Origin: Spirosoma rhododendri
GTDB taxonomy: Bacteria > Bacteroidota > Bacteroidia > Cytophagales > Spirosomataceae
Direction of reading: 5' to 3'
NCBI RefSeq assembly: GCF_012849055.1
Contig: NZ_CP051677.1
Coordinates: forward strand, 372,001-436,000
DNA: 64,000 nt
A model generated the notes under the pieces. That model made no database searches. It saw nothing but the letters and a program-made list of their open reading frames with translations, and was not told the origin of the DNA. Shown here in pieces: positions 36,401-44,808 of the stretch (position 1 is the stretch's first letter; every line of letters begins with the position of its first letter). Both the position numbers and the translations under genes were made by a program.

Positions 36401-39400
36401 ACGATGCTACTTACGGCAACGGCTTCCGGGGCGTAGGACAGGTAAAGATTCCAGCATTGGCAACGGTCGAAGCGACGGTGCAGTTTGGCAAGGTCAGCGG
36501 ATTCTACTACGCCTACGCCGATGCCAGCGTTGATCTGGACGCGGGCGGCATTCCGGTCGCCCCACCGACCCCGCTGCTACTGAGCGGATTCAAAGGCGGC
36601 TTTTACTACAACATGACCCCGGCCAACTGGGTCACCCCGACGGCGATTGCGAACAAAACAGCACCGCAGAAACCCACACCCGGCTACACCAATTCGGGCG
36701 TGAGTTACCGGCCCCAGCGGGGTGGCTGGGGCATCAAGGCTGGCGTTTATCTGGCCCTCGCCGACAAGCACCTGCTAACCTCGCTGGTTGAAGTGGAAGC
36801 CAGTTTCAACGGCACGGCTTTAAGTAAGTTCAGCCTACGCGGCAAGGCCAACGTGCTCGACACCGACGGCAACCTGAACACCCCCGATAATGCGATGGTG
36901 CGAGCCGATGCCATATTCGAGCATGACGTGGCCCAGAAAAGCTACGTATTCGGGACCGACGTCAGCGGAAAATTCCTGACTACCACCTTCACCATTCCGA
37001 TTCGGGCCCATTTCGACCCACGTCATTGGCACGTCAAGGTAGGGTTCCCGGAAAACCCCCGGATGAGTGCTACCCTGATCGACTTCGACAAAGGGCCGGT
37101 AAAAGCGTATCTGGGAGCCAGTGCCTACGTCGCCTTTGGTAACGACCTGTCGGGTATCCCTCCCTTGCCTGAGGATGTAGCGAAGTTCCTGGTAACGGGT
37201 GAAAACCCCACGACCGCCGACGCTGTACAGCAACAGCGGCAGAGTGAGTTTGATGCCGTTAATTCATCGGGGACCGGGAATCCGCTCGGTGGCAAGTTTC
37301 AGGTTCTGCTGGGAGCCGAGCTGAAGGGGAGTCTGCGCGTCAACGTGCTGGTGCTGGCCGTTCACGCCGACGCTATAGTAGGTTTCGACGCGGCTATATC
37401 CATGGATCAGACATGCGGAGGCAGTGGCACCCCGCCCCCAGGGCTGAACGGCTGGTACGGCACGGCACAGTTATACGCCTATCTGAACGGCGGCATCGAC
37501 ATCCACGTCGACCTGTTTGGCATTGCCGACGGCGATTTTCAACTGTGTGAGCTGACGGCTGGGGCACTCTTCCAGGGCGGTGTTCCTAACCCAACCTGGG
37601 GCGATGGGCGGGTCAGGGCCAGAGGCTCGGTACTGGGCGGACTGGTCAGTTTCGACGCCAGTGCCCACGTGGCGTTCGGTGAAAAATGCCAGCCCGTTTA
37701 TACCGGCGAGCCATTGTCGCTAACAATCATTCAGGAACTGCGCCCGACGGCCGGGGCGACGAACGTCGCGACCGATCAGACGCTGTCGGCGGTGTTCAAC
37801 GTCAGCATGAATCAGGAATACACCGTTCACCTGCCCGATAAATCGACCCGCACGTACCGGTTTAGACTAGGTGCGTACAGCCTCACCTACAAAGACGCGG
37901 GTGGGCGGACGCAGCCCTTCACCGGGCTGGCGTCACCAGTCTGGGCCAACAACAATCAATTACTGCTGCTGAAGATGAACAGCGGGCAACTCCCCAGCCG
38001 ACGACCACACACGTTTTCGGTAACGGCCACCATCGAGCAGCAGCAACCCAACGGCTCGTTCGTCTACCTGTTCAACGGAGCGAATCAGCGCGTCGAAACG
38101 AAAACTGTCTCGTTTACCACCGGCGACCAGCCCGACGAAATCCGGTTCGAAAATATTGCCTATCAGTATCCACTCAGCGGCCAGTTGTATTGCCTGAAAC
38201 GGCAGGTACCGCAGGGGCTTGTGGCGGGCCCGTTGCCCAACGAAGCCCTGACTAAACCCGGCTACCGCTACGAAGCGGTGTTTGTGCCGAAAGAGCCGGG
38301 GGCGTCGCTGCGGGTACCATTCACCTACCAGACGGGCAATGCCGATCATCCGAGTCAGGTCGTATTCGCCCTGCCGCTGGGTTTACAGAACGAAAAAACG
38401 TATCGGCTCGAACTCCACCGCATCAGCCCCATTTCAACCATGTTACTATCGGGCAATCGCTCCAGCTCGGCGGGCGTGCAGGAAGGAATCCGGCAGGCGG
38501 TGTCGAATTCGAGCGGTATTCAGGGCCGGGCCGTTATCCGGCAGAATACCCTGGTCGGGCAGGTCGGCGGCAGTAACATCAGTTTCGATAAAACCCTGTA
38601 TAGCACGGCCTTCCGCACAAGTCGTTACAATACGTTCGCCGAGAAACTGGCCGCGCTACAGTTTGCACCGACCAGCTACATCGGCAGTACCAGTTTCGCC
38701 AACTACTTTACGTTTGACCTGATACCGGCCGGAAAAGTCGAGAATTTCGAGGATACCGAATTGTTTGGCTACAACTCGGCGCTGCGTTTCGTCCCCCCCA
38801 TGATCGACCCCAGCCCGCTGTCGCCGGCCGATGAAAGCTACCCACACGAAAGCTGGGTGTACCGAAACGTGTACCAGCCCCTGCAAGTACTGACCCGCTA
38901 CAGTGTCCGGCCGCAGTTCACGCTGTTTTCCGAGATGAACTCCCGCAACTGGCTGCTCGATTACCCGATGGCGGCCATGCGGTCGAAGCGGGGAGCCTAC
39001 GTGCTGTCGTTCGGTCAGCGACCGATTACATCCGTACTGGGCCGGGAGCCCGTGCTGGTTGCCACTGGCAAAGGGGCCGTAGCGGCCGCGCCGATCACGC
39101 CAACTGGTGAACGGCTCATCAGACCCACGACGGCAGTGCTGAACCTGTTTGTCCTGAATCCGGAACCGACGCGGGGCTACAAATTCTACGTGCAGCGCGA
39201 CCGCATCAGCTACTTCGACTGGCAGGCCGTCGAGCAGTTTGGTACCGCCCTGTACCGGGCCCTCCAGCAGGAACTGAAGTTGGAGGACCAGTTGCGCCAG
39301 GCAATGCCAAAGGGGACGGGGTATAGACTGAGCTTCAAAAAATTCCTGAAAAACATCGACGTCTGGACCAGCAGCCCGACACTCGTGCTGTCGGCGGTGT

Positions 39401-39618
39401 ACGGACGCATGAACGACCTACCCAACGATTTGATCAACCGCTACCCGGTACCGACGGGACCTTCGTTCGGAACGGGCCGCGATTTTGTGCCACGGGCGAA
39501 CGGCTCGCGGGGTGCCGTACGGCTGATGTACACGCCTTATCCCACGGCCGCCCGCTGGGAAGGCCGGAAAGAATTCGTGTTCAAAACGCCCACCTCATCT
39601 GCTATTTATCTCAAATAA
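33454..39618 (+). CDS. 2054-residue giant envelope protein, core of the surface operon
   Basis: Signal peptide MKPLLLFCALLILRPLYA. Residues about 19-175 (opening TLIPPPYSPYLYDYQEQF, later SYDLCLLAYRY) recall the TANFOR-type N-domain of large Bacteroidota surface proteins; this is from memory. A fibronectin-III-like domain follows (about 185-290, LFSWTPPVGN ... YAWRVIARD). Residues about 330-1400 are beta-rich with repeated Gly/Asn-Ala patterns and no recognised domain. Near residue 1410-1560 a Big_5-type Ig domain is seen (RPTAGATNVATDQTLSAVF). The C-terminus shows no T9SS sorting signal, so it may stay in the periplasm or be bound by partners rather than by T9SS. Gaps to both neighbours are 7-12 bases, so it is strictly co-transcribed. 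Function unknown. Confidence 0.8.
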   Translation: MKPLLLFCALLILRPLYAQVTVQTLIPPPYSPYLYDYQEQFADRNAIVLTNTSRQAVTLMLRGELTGRTNGVRVYTSPNYRPARPIELQPGQSQRFTLAEGNQDYLDRKNLEVAGVDNATQTQILTTGLLPPGSYDLCLLAYRYDNGQPVGTPYRGCTVLNITYLEPPRLVQPTCGRDLLIRPNEPNQTLFSWTPPVGNIGGARLTYDFYLVKVPPGQNPNDAINNAIDRRVGNPFIERDLTTTSFNYGVAEPPLTEGDYAWRVIARDPDGRTVFQNQGRSNYCTFTTRNAAAPPVAPAAAVLAQQPAKPKLPTGPMRTMMAVAPGVSPCVDVTAPADNAPVAGNYQNQTVKIGKFDLTIDDIAADGGGYTGKGRIRWNGVPVRVSFTTIQINAAKQVIAGYANGIDDAFREPGVDLASGNLSDLSNLTGPAVKTYVDHLKNNLYDQGKAAVAVPLPLGYDAGSGLIGINYMRFTPTGADMGLVFNMEMPEANSYLALAGVGICMDPDRLIPNNALLYLLKDFTVPFTPLTFKTGNLAPANPTGTFAELTAAEGLKRIHGELALNLGSSMLQLDDGNGNVVPGDVTATLTTDFTKWADWVADVKLPPAFTLAPLAGFTLKGVSVQYDHSDLRNSPTFAPPTEYTGERGPTFQGLYLNELQVLLPKSFAGQNGNRTGFAAKNCLFASGEFTGRLAPTTNPLLDYNVGSMGNWGFSIDDFEILFVQNRFERGGMNGKIQFPISTDYFTYTTTLRDNLKNLQFVVQPKPGGYTIPLWAADMSLEETSHILVGLQNSNPVMDMRLNGKIQINTAKVSTAVALALPKLFFENFTVSNQNSPGAASGGGVYVNPGSWKLVGGIFRDTPSDAPVPGARSGGPFAPDAPEPGWVPGNDGGLAGFPIEIAPPKAVANANGMGVELGAYVSLGEASANIMQANGFVQILGKITLDPVKKRPTPSFGGIHPTRFGIKGSFGGGEVSAAIDLYYDDATYGNGFRGVGQVKIPALATVEATVQFGKVSGFYYAYADASVDLDAGGIPVAPPTPLLLSGFKGGFYYNMTPANWVTPTAIANKTAPQKPTPGYTNSGVSYRPQRGGWGIKAGVYLALADKHLLTSLVEVEASFNGTALSKFSLRGKANVLDTDGNLNTPDNAMVRADAIFEHDVAQKSYVFGTDVSGKFLTTTFTIPIRAHFDPRHWHVKVGFPENPRMSATLIDFDKGPVKAYLGASAYVAFGNDLSGIPPLPEDVAKFLVTGENPTTADAVQQQRQSEFDAVNSSGTGNPLGGKFQVLLGAELKGSLRVNVLVLAVHADAIVGFDAAISMDQTCGGSGTPPPGLNGWYGTAQLYAYLNGGIDIHVDLFGIADGDFQLCELTAGALFQGGVPNPTWGDGRVRARGSVLGGLVSFDASAHVAFGEKCQPVYTGEPLSLTIIQELRPTAGATNVATDQTLSAVFNVSMNQEYTVHLPDKSTRTYRFRLGAYSLTYKDAGGRTQPFTGLASPVWANNNQLLLLKMNSGQLPSRRPHTFSVTATIEQQQPNGSFVYLFNGANQRVETKTVSFTTGDQPDEIRFENIAYQYPLSGQLYCLKRQVPQGLVAGPLPNEALTKPGYRYEAVFVPKEPGASLRVPFTYQTGNADHPSQVVFALPLGLQNEKTYRLELHRISPISTMLLSGNRSSSAGVQEGIRQAVSNSSGIQGRAVIRQNTLVGQVGGSNISFDKTLYSTAFRTSRYNTFAEKLAALQFAPTSYIGSTSFANYFTFDLIPAGKVENFEDTELFGYNSALRFVPPMIDPSPLSPADESYPHESWVYRNVYQPLQVLTRYSVRPQFTLFSEMNSRNWLLDYPMAAMRSKRGAYVLSFGQRPITSVLGREPVLVATGKGAVAAAPITPTGERLIRPTTAVLNLFVLNPEPTRGYKFYVQRDRISYFDWQAVEQFGTALYRALQQELKLEDQLRQAMPKGTGYRLSFKKFLKNIDVWTSSPTLVLSAVYGRMNDLPNDLINRYPVPTGPSFGTGRDFVPRANGSRGAVRLMYTPYPTAARWEGRKEFVFKTPTSSAIYLK

Positions 39619-39625
39619 CCCGACC

Positions 39626-41836
39626 ATGAACGTTGTCAAGATCGTTTTTCGGCTTAGCCTGCTAATCGCCCTACTGGCTTCAGTAAATCTATACGCCCAG
39701 CGAAACCGCACCCCGCCTGCCCCCGCTCCGGCACCATCCACGACTACCCCTGCCGATACGGGGCAGGCACCGGCCCGGCTCGTGCTGCTGGCCCGCAACT
39801 ACGGCGACTCGGTAGTGCTGCGGTGGTCGCCTAACCGGGCGGGGCACTTTCTGGCCGGTAGCCAGACGGGCTACTGGGTCGAACGAGTGGAATTGAGCAA
39901 GCGATTCCCCGACGGAAAAATCACGCTGCTCAGCACCAGCCCCGTCCGCCCTTGGACACTCGACGAAGCCCGGCAGCGCATCAAAGCCGGCGACCGGTTT
40001 CCGGCTATCGGCCTGCAAATGCTATATGGAAAAGGGTACACCAAAACGTTTTCGCCCGATGCCGCATCGATCATCAACCTCAGCGAAGAGCAGAACAACC
40101 GCTTTGCCGTGGCCCTGATGGCCGCCGACTATTCGCCCCGTGCCGCCGATGCGCTGGGCCTGCGCTGGGTCGACCGGCAACCCCGGCAGGCCGACGCGGT
40201 GTACGTCTACCGCATCTACCCGGCGCGGTCGTCGGCCATTACGGGCAACCTGACCGATACAGTGGCCGTACTGGTCGACCCCAACAGTCGGTTTCGGGCT
40301 GTTGCGCCCCTGCTCGAAGCCATTCAGTCCGGCGACAGTGCCATTTCGCTGACCTGGCACCGGCACAGTACACAGGGCGCGTTCTCTGGCTTCTACGTCG
40401 AGCGGAGCACCGACGGCAAAACGTTCAAACGCCTGACCGCGCAGCCCTACATCCAGTCGCAACCCGACGCCGACATACAGCAGCGCGACACCGTCCGCTT
40501 CCAGACCGACAGCCTGGGCCGATCGCTGATCTCGTACAGCGATTCGGTGGTCAACTACCGCCGGTTTTACTACCGCGTTATCGGCATCGACGCCTTTGGC
40601 GACCTAAGTCCGGCGTCGGAAGTTGTGACGGGGATGGCCCGCGACCTGACTCCACCCCTACCGCCCGCCAACCTCCGCACGCAGGTCATCGATAATAAGC
40701 AGATTCGGGTGCAGTGGAACCGCGCCCGGCTTACCACGCCCGACATGGCCGGGTACGTAATCGGGCGGGGTTCAGCGGTCAACGGGCCGTTCGAGTCGAT
40801 TTCACCCACGGTACTGTCAGCTAGCACGCTGGAGTTTCTCGACACAAAGCCCGACACGTACAGCAATTTCTACACGGTCGGTGCAGTCGATACGGCGGGG
40901 AACATTGCGTATGCCCCCGCCGTCGTCGGTATCATCGCCGACCTGCTGCCGCCCGACAAACCCACCGGACTAAGCGCGCAGACCGACACCAGCGGCATCG
41001 TTCAGCTGACGTGGCCGCTGGGGCAGGACGACGACATCGTGGCGTATAAGGTGTACCGGTCCTACGAGCAGCAAAACGATTTCTACCGGCAGCTTACCCC
41101 GCTGGGTATCGCCGACACGACCTTCGCCGACACACTGCCCCACCCGATGCTGAACAAGCAGGTGTTCTACAAAATCGTCGCCATCGACCGCACGGGTAAC
41201 CACTCGCTGTTTTCAGCCGCGCTCCCCGTTGCCGTGCCCGACCGGATGCCACCGACCGCGCCCGTTATCCGGTCGGTGGTGGTCGATGCGGGGGGCGTTA
41301 CGCTGATGGTGCTGCCCAGTTCGAGCGTCGACGTGGTCGGGCATCGGCTCTACCGGCGCGACGGCGACGCACCCTGGACGCTGCTCCGCCAACTACCCGG
41401 CCGCGCCGACGGACTACTGACCCTGCGCGACACGAGCTTCCGGGCGCAGCCGGGCTTTGCCGGTAAAACTTACACCTACGCCCTGACGGCCATTGACGAC
41501 GCGAAGCTGGAGTCAGAGCGATCGTTTGCGGTGCCGGTGCAGCCCGGTGCGGGGGTAGCCCAGCCGGTGCGGAACATACAGGGCCGCTACGACGCCAATC
41601 GCCAGGCGGTGGTGCTGAACTGGGAGTTTCCGACCCTTGCCGAACCGTATCATTTCGTGGTGTACCGGTCGCTCAACGGCGAAGGGCTGAGCATGTACCG
41701 GGCCGTCGACGGGCAGCAGCGCAGCTTTCAGGACAACGCCACGGCTTCGACCGGCCGCTACCAGTACGCCGTTCGGGTGCAGTACCATCAGCGCAGCGGC
41801 TCGGCACTTAGCCAGCCCGTAAACATTTCACGTTAA
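39626..41836 (+). CDS. multi-fibronectin-III secreted protein
   Basis: A protein of 736 residues with signal peptide (FRLSLLIALLASVNLYAQ), a Pro/Thr-rich linker (TPPAPAPAPSTTTPADTG) and about five fibronectin type III-like domains. Landmarks are SVVLRWSPNRAGHF, ISLTWHRHSTQGAFSGFYVE, IRVQWNRARLTTPDMAGYVI, VQLTWPLGQDDDIVAYKVYR and VVLNWEFPTLAEPYHFVVYR, spaced about 90-150 residues apart. No T9SS signal or catalytic motif is visible. It starts seven bases after the 2054-residue protein and probably forms an extracytoplasmic scaffold with it. Confidence 0.85.
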   Translation: MNVVKIVFRLSLLIALLASVNLYAQRNRTPPAPAPAPSTTTPADTGQAPARLVLLARNYGDSVVLRWSPNRAGHFLAGSQTGYWVERVELSKRFPDGKITLLSTSPVRPWTLDEARQRIKAGDRFPAIGLQMLYGKGYTKTFSPDAASIINLSEEQNNRFAVALMAADYSPRAADALGLRWVDRQPRQADAVYVYRIYPARSSAITGNLTDTVAVLVDPNSRFRAVAPLLEAIQSGDSAISLTWHRHSTQGAFSGFYVERSTDGKTFKRLTAQPYIQSQPDADIQQRDTVRFQTDSLGRSLISYSDSVVNYRRFYYRVIGIDAFGDLSPASEVVTGMARDLTPPLPPANLRTQVIDNKQIRVQWNRARLTTPDMAGYVIGRGSAVNGPFESISPTVLSASTLEFLDTKPDTYSNFYTVGAVDTAGNIAYAPAVVGIIADLLPPDKPTGLSAQTDTSGIVQLTWPLGQDDDIVAYKVYRSYEQQNDFYRQLTPLGIADTTFADTLPHPMLNKQVFYKIVAIDRTGNHSLFSAALPVAVPDRMPPTAPVIRSVVVDAGGVTLMVLPSSSVDVVGHRLYRRDGDAPWTLLRQLPGRADGLLTLRDTSFRAQPGFAGKTYTYALTAIDDAKLESERSFAVPVQPGAGVAQPVRNIQGRYDANRQAVVLNWEFPTLAEPYHFVVYRSLNGEGLSMYRAVDGQQRSFQDNATASTGRYQYAVRVQYHQRSGSALSQPVNISR

Positions 41837-41849
41837 GTAAGTTACAAGC

Positions 41850-42950
41850 ATGAAGCCACACATTTTCGCCTATCTTCCCCCTGCACTGCTGCTGACCGGC
41901 CTGCTGTTCCGCTGTCAGCCAGCCACAACCGACTCACCCATGAACACCCCCGCCAGCAAGCCCGGCTTCTACGTCGACGGCCGCTTTCTCCACGACCCCT
42001 GCGGTACCAAGATCACGCTGCGGGGCATCAACAAAATGAACGTCTGGACCGACCGGGCCGGGGCTTCGTTTGCCGAAATCGCCAAAACCGGGGCCAACTG
42101 CGTTCGCATTGTCTGGCTAGCCACCGACGAAGATACCAAGCAGCCCACCAAAGCTGCTGATCTCGACAACCTGATTACGAAATGCGTGGCCCAGCAGATG
42201 ATTCCGATAGTCGAAGTGCACGACGCAACCGGCGACTGGAGCAAACTCGGCGCAATGGTCGACTACTGGAAACGGCCCGACATCGTAGCTGTTATCAAAA
42301 AACACGAACGGTACCTGCTCGTCAATATCGCCAACGAATGCGGTGACGATCAGGTAAAGGACGATGAATTCATTGCGGGCTATAGTCAGGCGGTGCAGCA
42401 GCTTCGGCAGGCGGGCATCCACACCCCGCTGGTGATCGACGGCACCGATTTCGGCAAGAATCTCGAACAACTGGTCAAGGTTGGTCCACCAGTGATACAG
42501 GCTGATCCCGACCGGAACCTGCTGTTTTCCGTGCATACCTACTGGCCCGCTACCGATGGTGCTACACCAGCGTTCATCAGGCAGCAGTTTCAGTCGGCCG
42601 TCGACGCGGGGTTACCGTTTATCGTGGGTGAATTTGCGGCTTACGGGGCTTACGCGGGTATAAACCCACAAACTGGCAAACCGGAAAGTAGCTGCGGGCC
42701 GAAGGGGCGAATCAACTACCAGACCATTGTGTCGGAAGCGCAGCGGCTCGACATCGGGTGGCTGATATGGGAGTGGGGGCCGGGAAACGACGTTGACGAT
42801 CATCTCTGTGAAATCATGGACCTGACCACCAACAGCACCTTTGCGACGCTGAAAGGCTGGGGCAAAGAAGTCGTGCTGGCCGGTGACAACAGCATCCAGA
42901 AAACGGCTGTTCGTTCGCCCTTCCTGCTCAACGGCATGACGTGTAAATAG
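41850..42950 (+). CDS. GH5-like (cellulase/mannanase fold) lipoprotein, last gene of the operon
   Basis: A protein of 366 residues. The N-terminus ends in LLTGLLFRCQP, a slightly non-canonical lipobox, so it is probably a lipoprotein. The catalytic (beta/alpha)8 domain has RGINKMNVWTDRAG at the entry, VNIANECGDD with Glu163 as likely acid/base, HTYWPATDG, and FIVGEFAAYG with Glu261 as likely nucleophile, in the clan A arrangement of GH5. The sequence resembles endo-beta-mannanases of GH5 more than cellulases, but the specificity is inferred. It begins 13 bases after the Fn3 gene, tying a polysaccharide hydrolase to the surface operon. Confidence 0.85.
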   Translation: MKPHIFAYLPPALLLTGLLFRCQPATTDSPMNTPASKPGFYVDGRFLHDPCGTKITLRGINKMNVWTDRAGASFAEIAKTGANCVRIVWLATDEDTKQPTKAADLDNLITKCVAQQMIPIVEVHDATGDWSKLGAMVDYWKRPDIVAVIKKHERYLLVNIANECGDDQVKDDEFIAGYSQAVQQLRQAGIHTPLVIDGTDFGKNLEQLVKVGPPVIQADPDRNLLFSVHTYWPATDGATPAFIRQQFQSAVDAGLPFIVGEFAAYGAYAGINPQTGKPESSCGPKGRINYQTIVSEAQRLDIGWLIWEWGPGNDVDDHLCEIMDLTTNSTFATLKGWGKEVVLAGDNSIQKTAVRSPFLLNGMTCK

Positions 42951-42952
42951 AC

Positions 42953-43045
42953 CGACGGTTTACAGTTCACGGTATCCGGTATCCGGTTGTCAACAGCTCG
43001 TAAAACCGAAAACTGTAAACTGTAAACCAGCTACCGTAAACCGTT
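42953..43045. repeat. degenerate inverted repeat (family E, copy 2)
   Basis: GGTTTACAGTT on the left mirrors AACTGTAAACC on the right, with further CGGTTTAC/GTAAACCG outer matches. It lies just after the GH5-like gene and just before the shared motif at 43049. Confidence 0.55.
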
Positions 43046-43048
43046 GGC

Positions 43049-43073
43049 TCAGTGGGTGTAATGGGTTATGGAC
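43049..43073 (+). promoter_or_regulatory. second copy of the shared regulatory motif
   Basis: Reads TCAGTGGGTGTAA then TGGGTTATGGAC. Differs from the 30535-30559 site at only a few positions and keeps TGGGTGTAA and GGGTTAT. It is about 75 bases upstream of ATG 43147, in the same orientation relative to the gene. Confidence 0.6.
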
Positions 43074-43146
43074 AGGGACAACGCGATTGCGGAGATTTGA
43101 CCAGTCAAGTCAATGTGATCGCTTCACCCTTATCCACATACTACCC

Positions 43147-43650
43147 ATGCTTATCAACACAGTACGCCGTACACTGCTCCTGCTGACCTTCGTCGTTGGG
43201 CTTTACAGCTGCAAGAAAAACGATACCCAACCCGACGGCGGTTCATCGACCGGTAGCGTCAAGGTAACGCAGAACGGAACGGTAATCACCCAGTTTTCCG
43301 TCGATGAGGTAACGGTCGTGGGCGGTGGCGGCTACTCAATCGTCATCGCCAGTACCGATACCCGGCACTCCATCGTGCTGAGCATAGAGGGGCAATCGGC
43401 GGGTACGTACCCGTTCATCAAACCCCACGAAACGCTGACCAGCGGCCGGGCCAATTTCCTCTACCAGAGTTATGACCTGCCGCCCACCTACGCGGGTACC
43501 GATGGCGTATTGATTCCCAATGCCGGTCAGGTTCAACTAACAACGGCCACGTCGACGCGGTGCGCGGGTTCATTTTCGGGGGCGGGTCAGAACGATAAAG
43601 ACGGTAAAACCTACGCCATCGAAGGCACATTCGACGCCCCCGTTCGCTGA
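43147..43650 (+). CDS. hypothetical lipoprotein under the shared motif
   Basis: A protein of 167 residues with a lipoprotein signal peptide (LLLLTFVVGLYSCKKND, Cys after LYS). The mature part is beta-rich with Gly/Ser/Thr stretches and no family I recognise; the segment TSTRCAGSFSGAGQNDKDGK recalls small Bacteroidota lipoproteins of unknown role. I used ATG 43147 because it makes the lipobox correct; the frame is open 60 bases further. The upstream motif at 43049 links it to the two-component regulon, so it may be an accessory surface component of the same system. Confidence 0.7.
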   Translation: MLINTVRRTLLLLTFVVGLYSCKKNDTQPDGGSSTGSVKVTQNGTVITQFSVDEVTVVGGGGYSIVIASTDTRHSIVLSIEGQSAGTYPFIKPHETLTSGRANFLYQSYDLPPTYAGTDGVLIPNAGQVQLTTATSTRCAGSFSGAGQNDKDGKTYAIEGTFDAPVR

Positions 43651-43682
43651 CCAGACACGACAAGCCGCTTGGCTGCACATCA

Positions 43683-43770
43683 TCTTTCTGTCCACACCAT
43701 TCAATCTTTCTATCCACACCATTCAATCTTTCTATCCACATCATTCAATCTTTCTATCCACATCATTCAA
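43683..43770 (+). repeat. 22-bp tandem repeat, four copies, abutting a start codon
   Basis: Unit TCTTTCTATCCACACCAT plus TCAA, four copies with few substitutions, then a partial unit. The array ends nine bases before the ATG at 43779, so a change in copy number would change the distance between promoter and start codon. Confidence 0.9.
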
Positions 43771-43778
43771 TCTTATCC

Positions 43779-44759
43779 ATGTTTCACTCCTTTTTCCAGC
43801 TACTCCGACGGCTGTATTACGGCTTCTGGCTGCTCGTCGTCATCGTTGGGCTGGGTTTCGCTACGGTTTTCGCATGGCATCTTTACGAGCAGGAACAGTT
43901 CCAAACCCAGCTTCAGGAGGAAGGAAAACTGGTTACGGTGCGGCTTCAGCGTACCGACCGCGACAGCCGCGTGATCTGGGATAAGCTGAACAACGTCGTT
44001 TATGCGGGCTTCACGTACCGCAACCGGCCCTACGAAGTACGCTACCTGAACAGCACCCGCTGGCTTTCGCCCGGCGATACCCTCTCGCTGCTGTACCTTG
44101 CGCCCACCGATACCTTCGGGCAACGTCAGTCGGTGCTGCGGTCCGTACCGCTACGGGGGGCATCCCGGCTGATCGGCTGGACCTCCGCCCGCGATGTCAG
44201 TCCGGAATGGCTGGCGCTGGGAGCCTTCGGCCTGATGGCCATGATACTGTTTGTCGTTGTCATGGGACTTATCCTGCGGCTGACCAGCTTTACCGGTGCA
44301 CAGACACTGGCTCAGATCGTGCTGACGTTGTTTCTGGGGGCGATGGCGCTGTATCTCAGCTACGACACCTGGCAGTATTACCAGTACGACGAACGGGTAA
44401 GCGATCATGGGCAACCCATGACCGTCCGGGTTACGGGAGTCGACCGGCACCGCGTCCGTGGGTCGACGCACAAGCGCAGTTTCTGGAAACGATACGAGTA
44501 CGACGCTACAGTTGCGTTTCGCGGCCAATCCCGGCGCATCGCTATCGACGCCGACGATTACGACCGGCTGGCCGCGGGTGATACCCGGCTGGATGTTCGC
44601 TACGACCCCACCGTCGACGATTTTATCGCCGTCAACTATTCGCCGGACAGCAGTAAGCTGATCGCAGCACTGGTACTGTGGGTGATGTTTGCCGCGTTCC
44701 TCAGAACAACGTTCACATCAGCATCGACCACCCAACAGCCCGTGCCCCCAACGCAGTAG
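43779..44759 (+). CDS. DUF3592-like membrane protein
   Basis: A protein of 326 residues. Four hydrophobic helices are visible (about residues 15-33, 143-163, 175-193 and 290-305). Two soluble segments of about 100 residues, each starting with a variant of VTVRL or MTVRVTGV and including a FxYRNRPYEVRYLN or VAFRGQSRR motif and VRYDPTVDDFIAVNY, look like duplicated DUF3592 modules. The family has no known function. A 22-bp tandem repeat lies directly upstream. The following thioredoxin-like gene is 49 bases away in the same direction. Confidence 0.7.
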   Translation: MFHSFFQLLRRLYYGFWLLVVIVGLGFATVFAWHLYEQEQFQTQLQEEGKLVTVRLQRTDRDSRVIWDKLNNVVYAGFTYRNRPYEVRYLNSTRWLSPGDTLSLLYLAPTDTFGQRQSVLRSVPLRGASRLIGWTSARDVSPEWLALGAFGLMAMILFVVVMGLILRLTSFTGAQTLAQIVLTLFLGAMALYLSYDTWQYYQYDERVSDHGQPMTVRVTGVDRHRVRGSTHKRSFWKRYEYDATVAFRGQSRRIAIDADDYDRLAAGDTRLDVRYDPTVDDFIAVNYSPDSSKLIAALVLWVMFAAFLRTTFTSASTTQQPVPPTQ

Positions 44760-44808
44760 ACGACCCGCCGGGTAGGGATACCGTACGCCATTTGCCTACT
44801 TTTACGGG

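Noticed and set aside
43683..43770. CRISPR-like short repeats
   Set aside because: The 22-base units are directly adjacent, with no spacers, and there are no cas genes.
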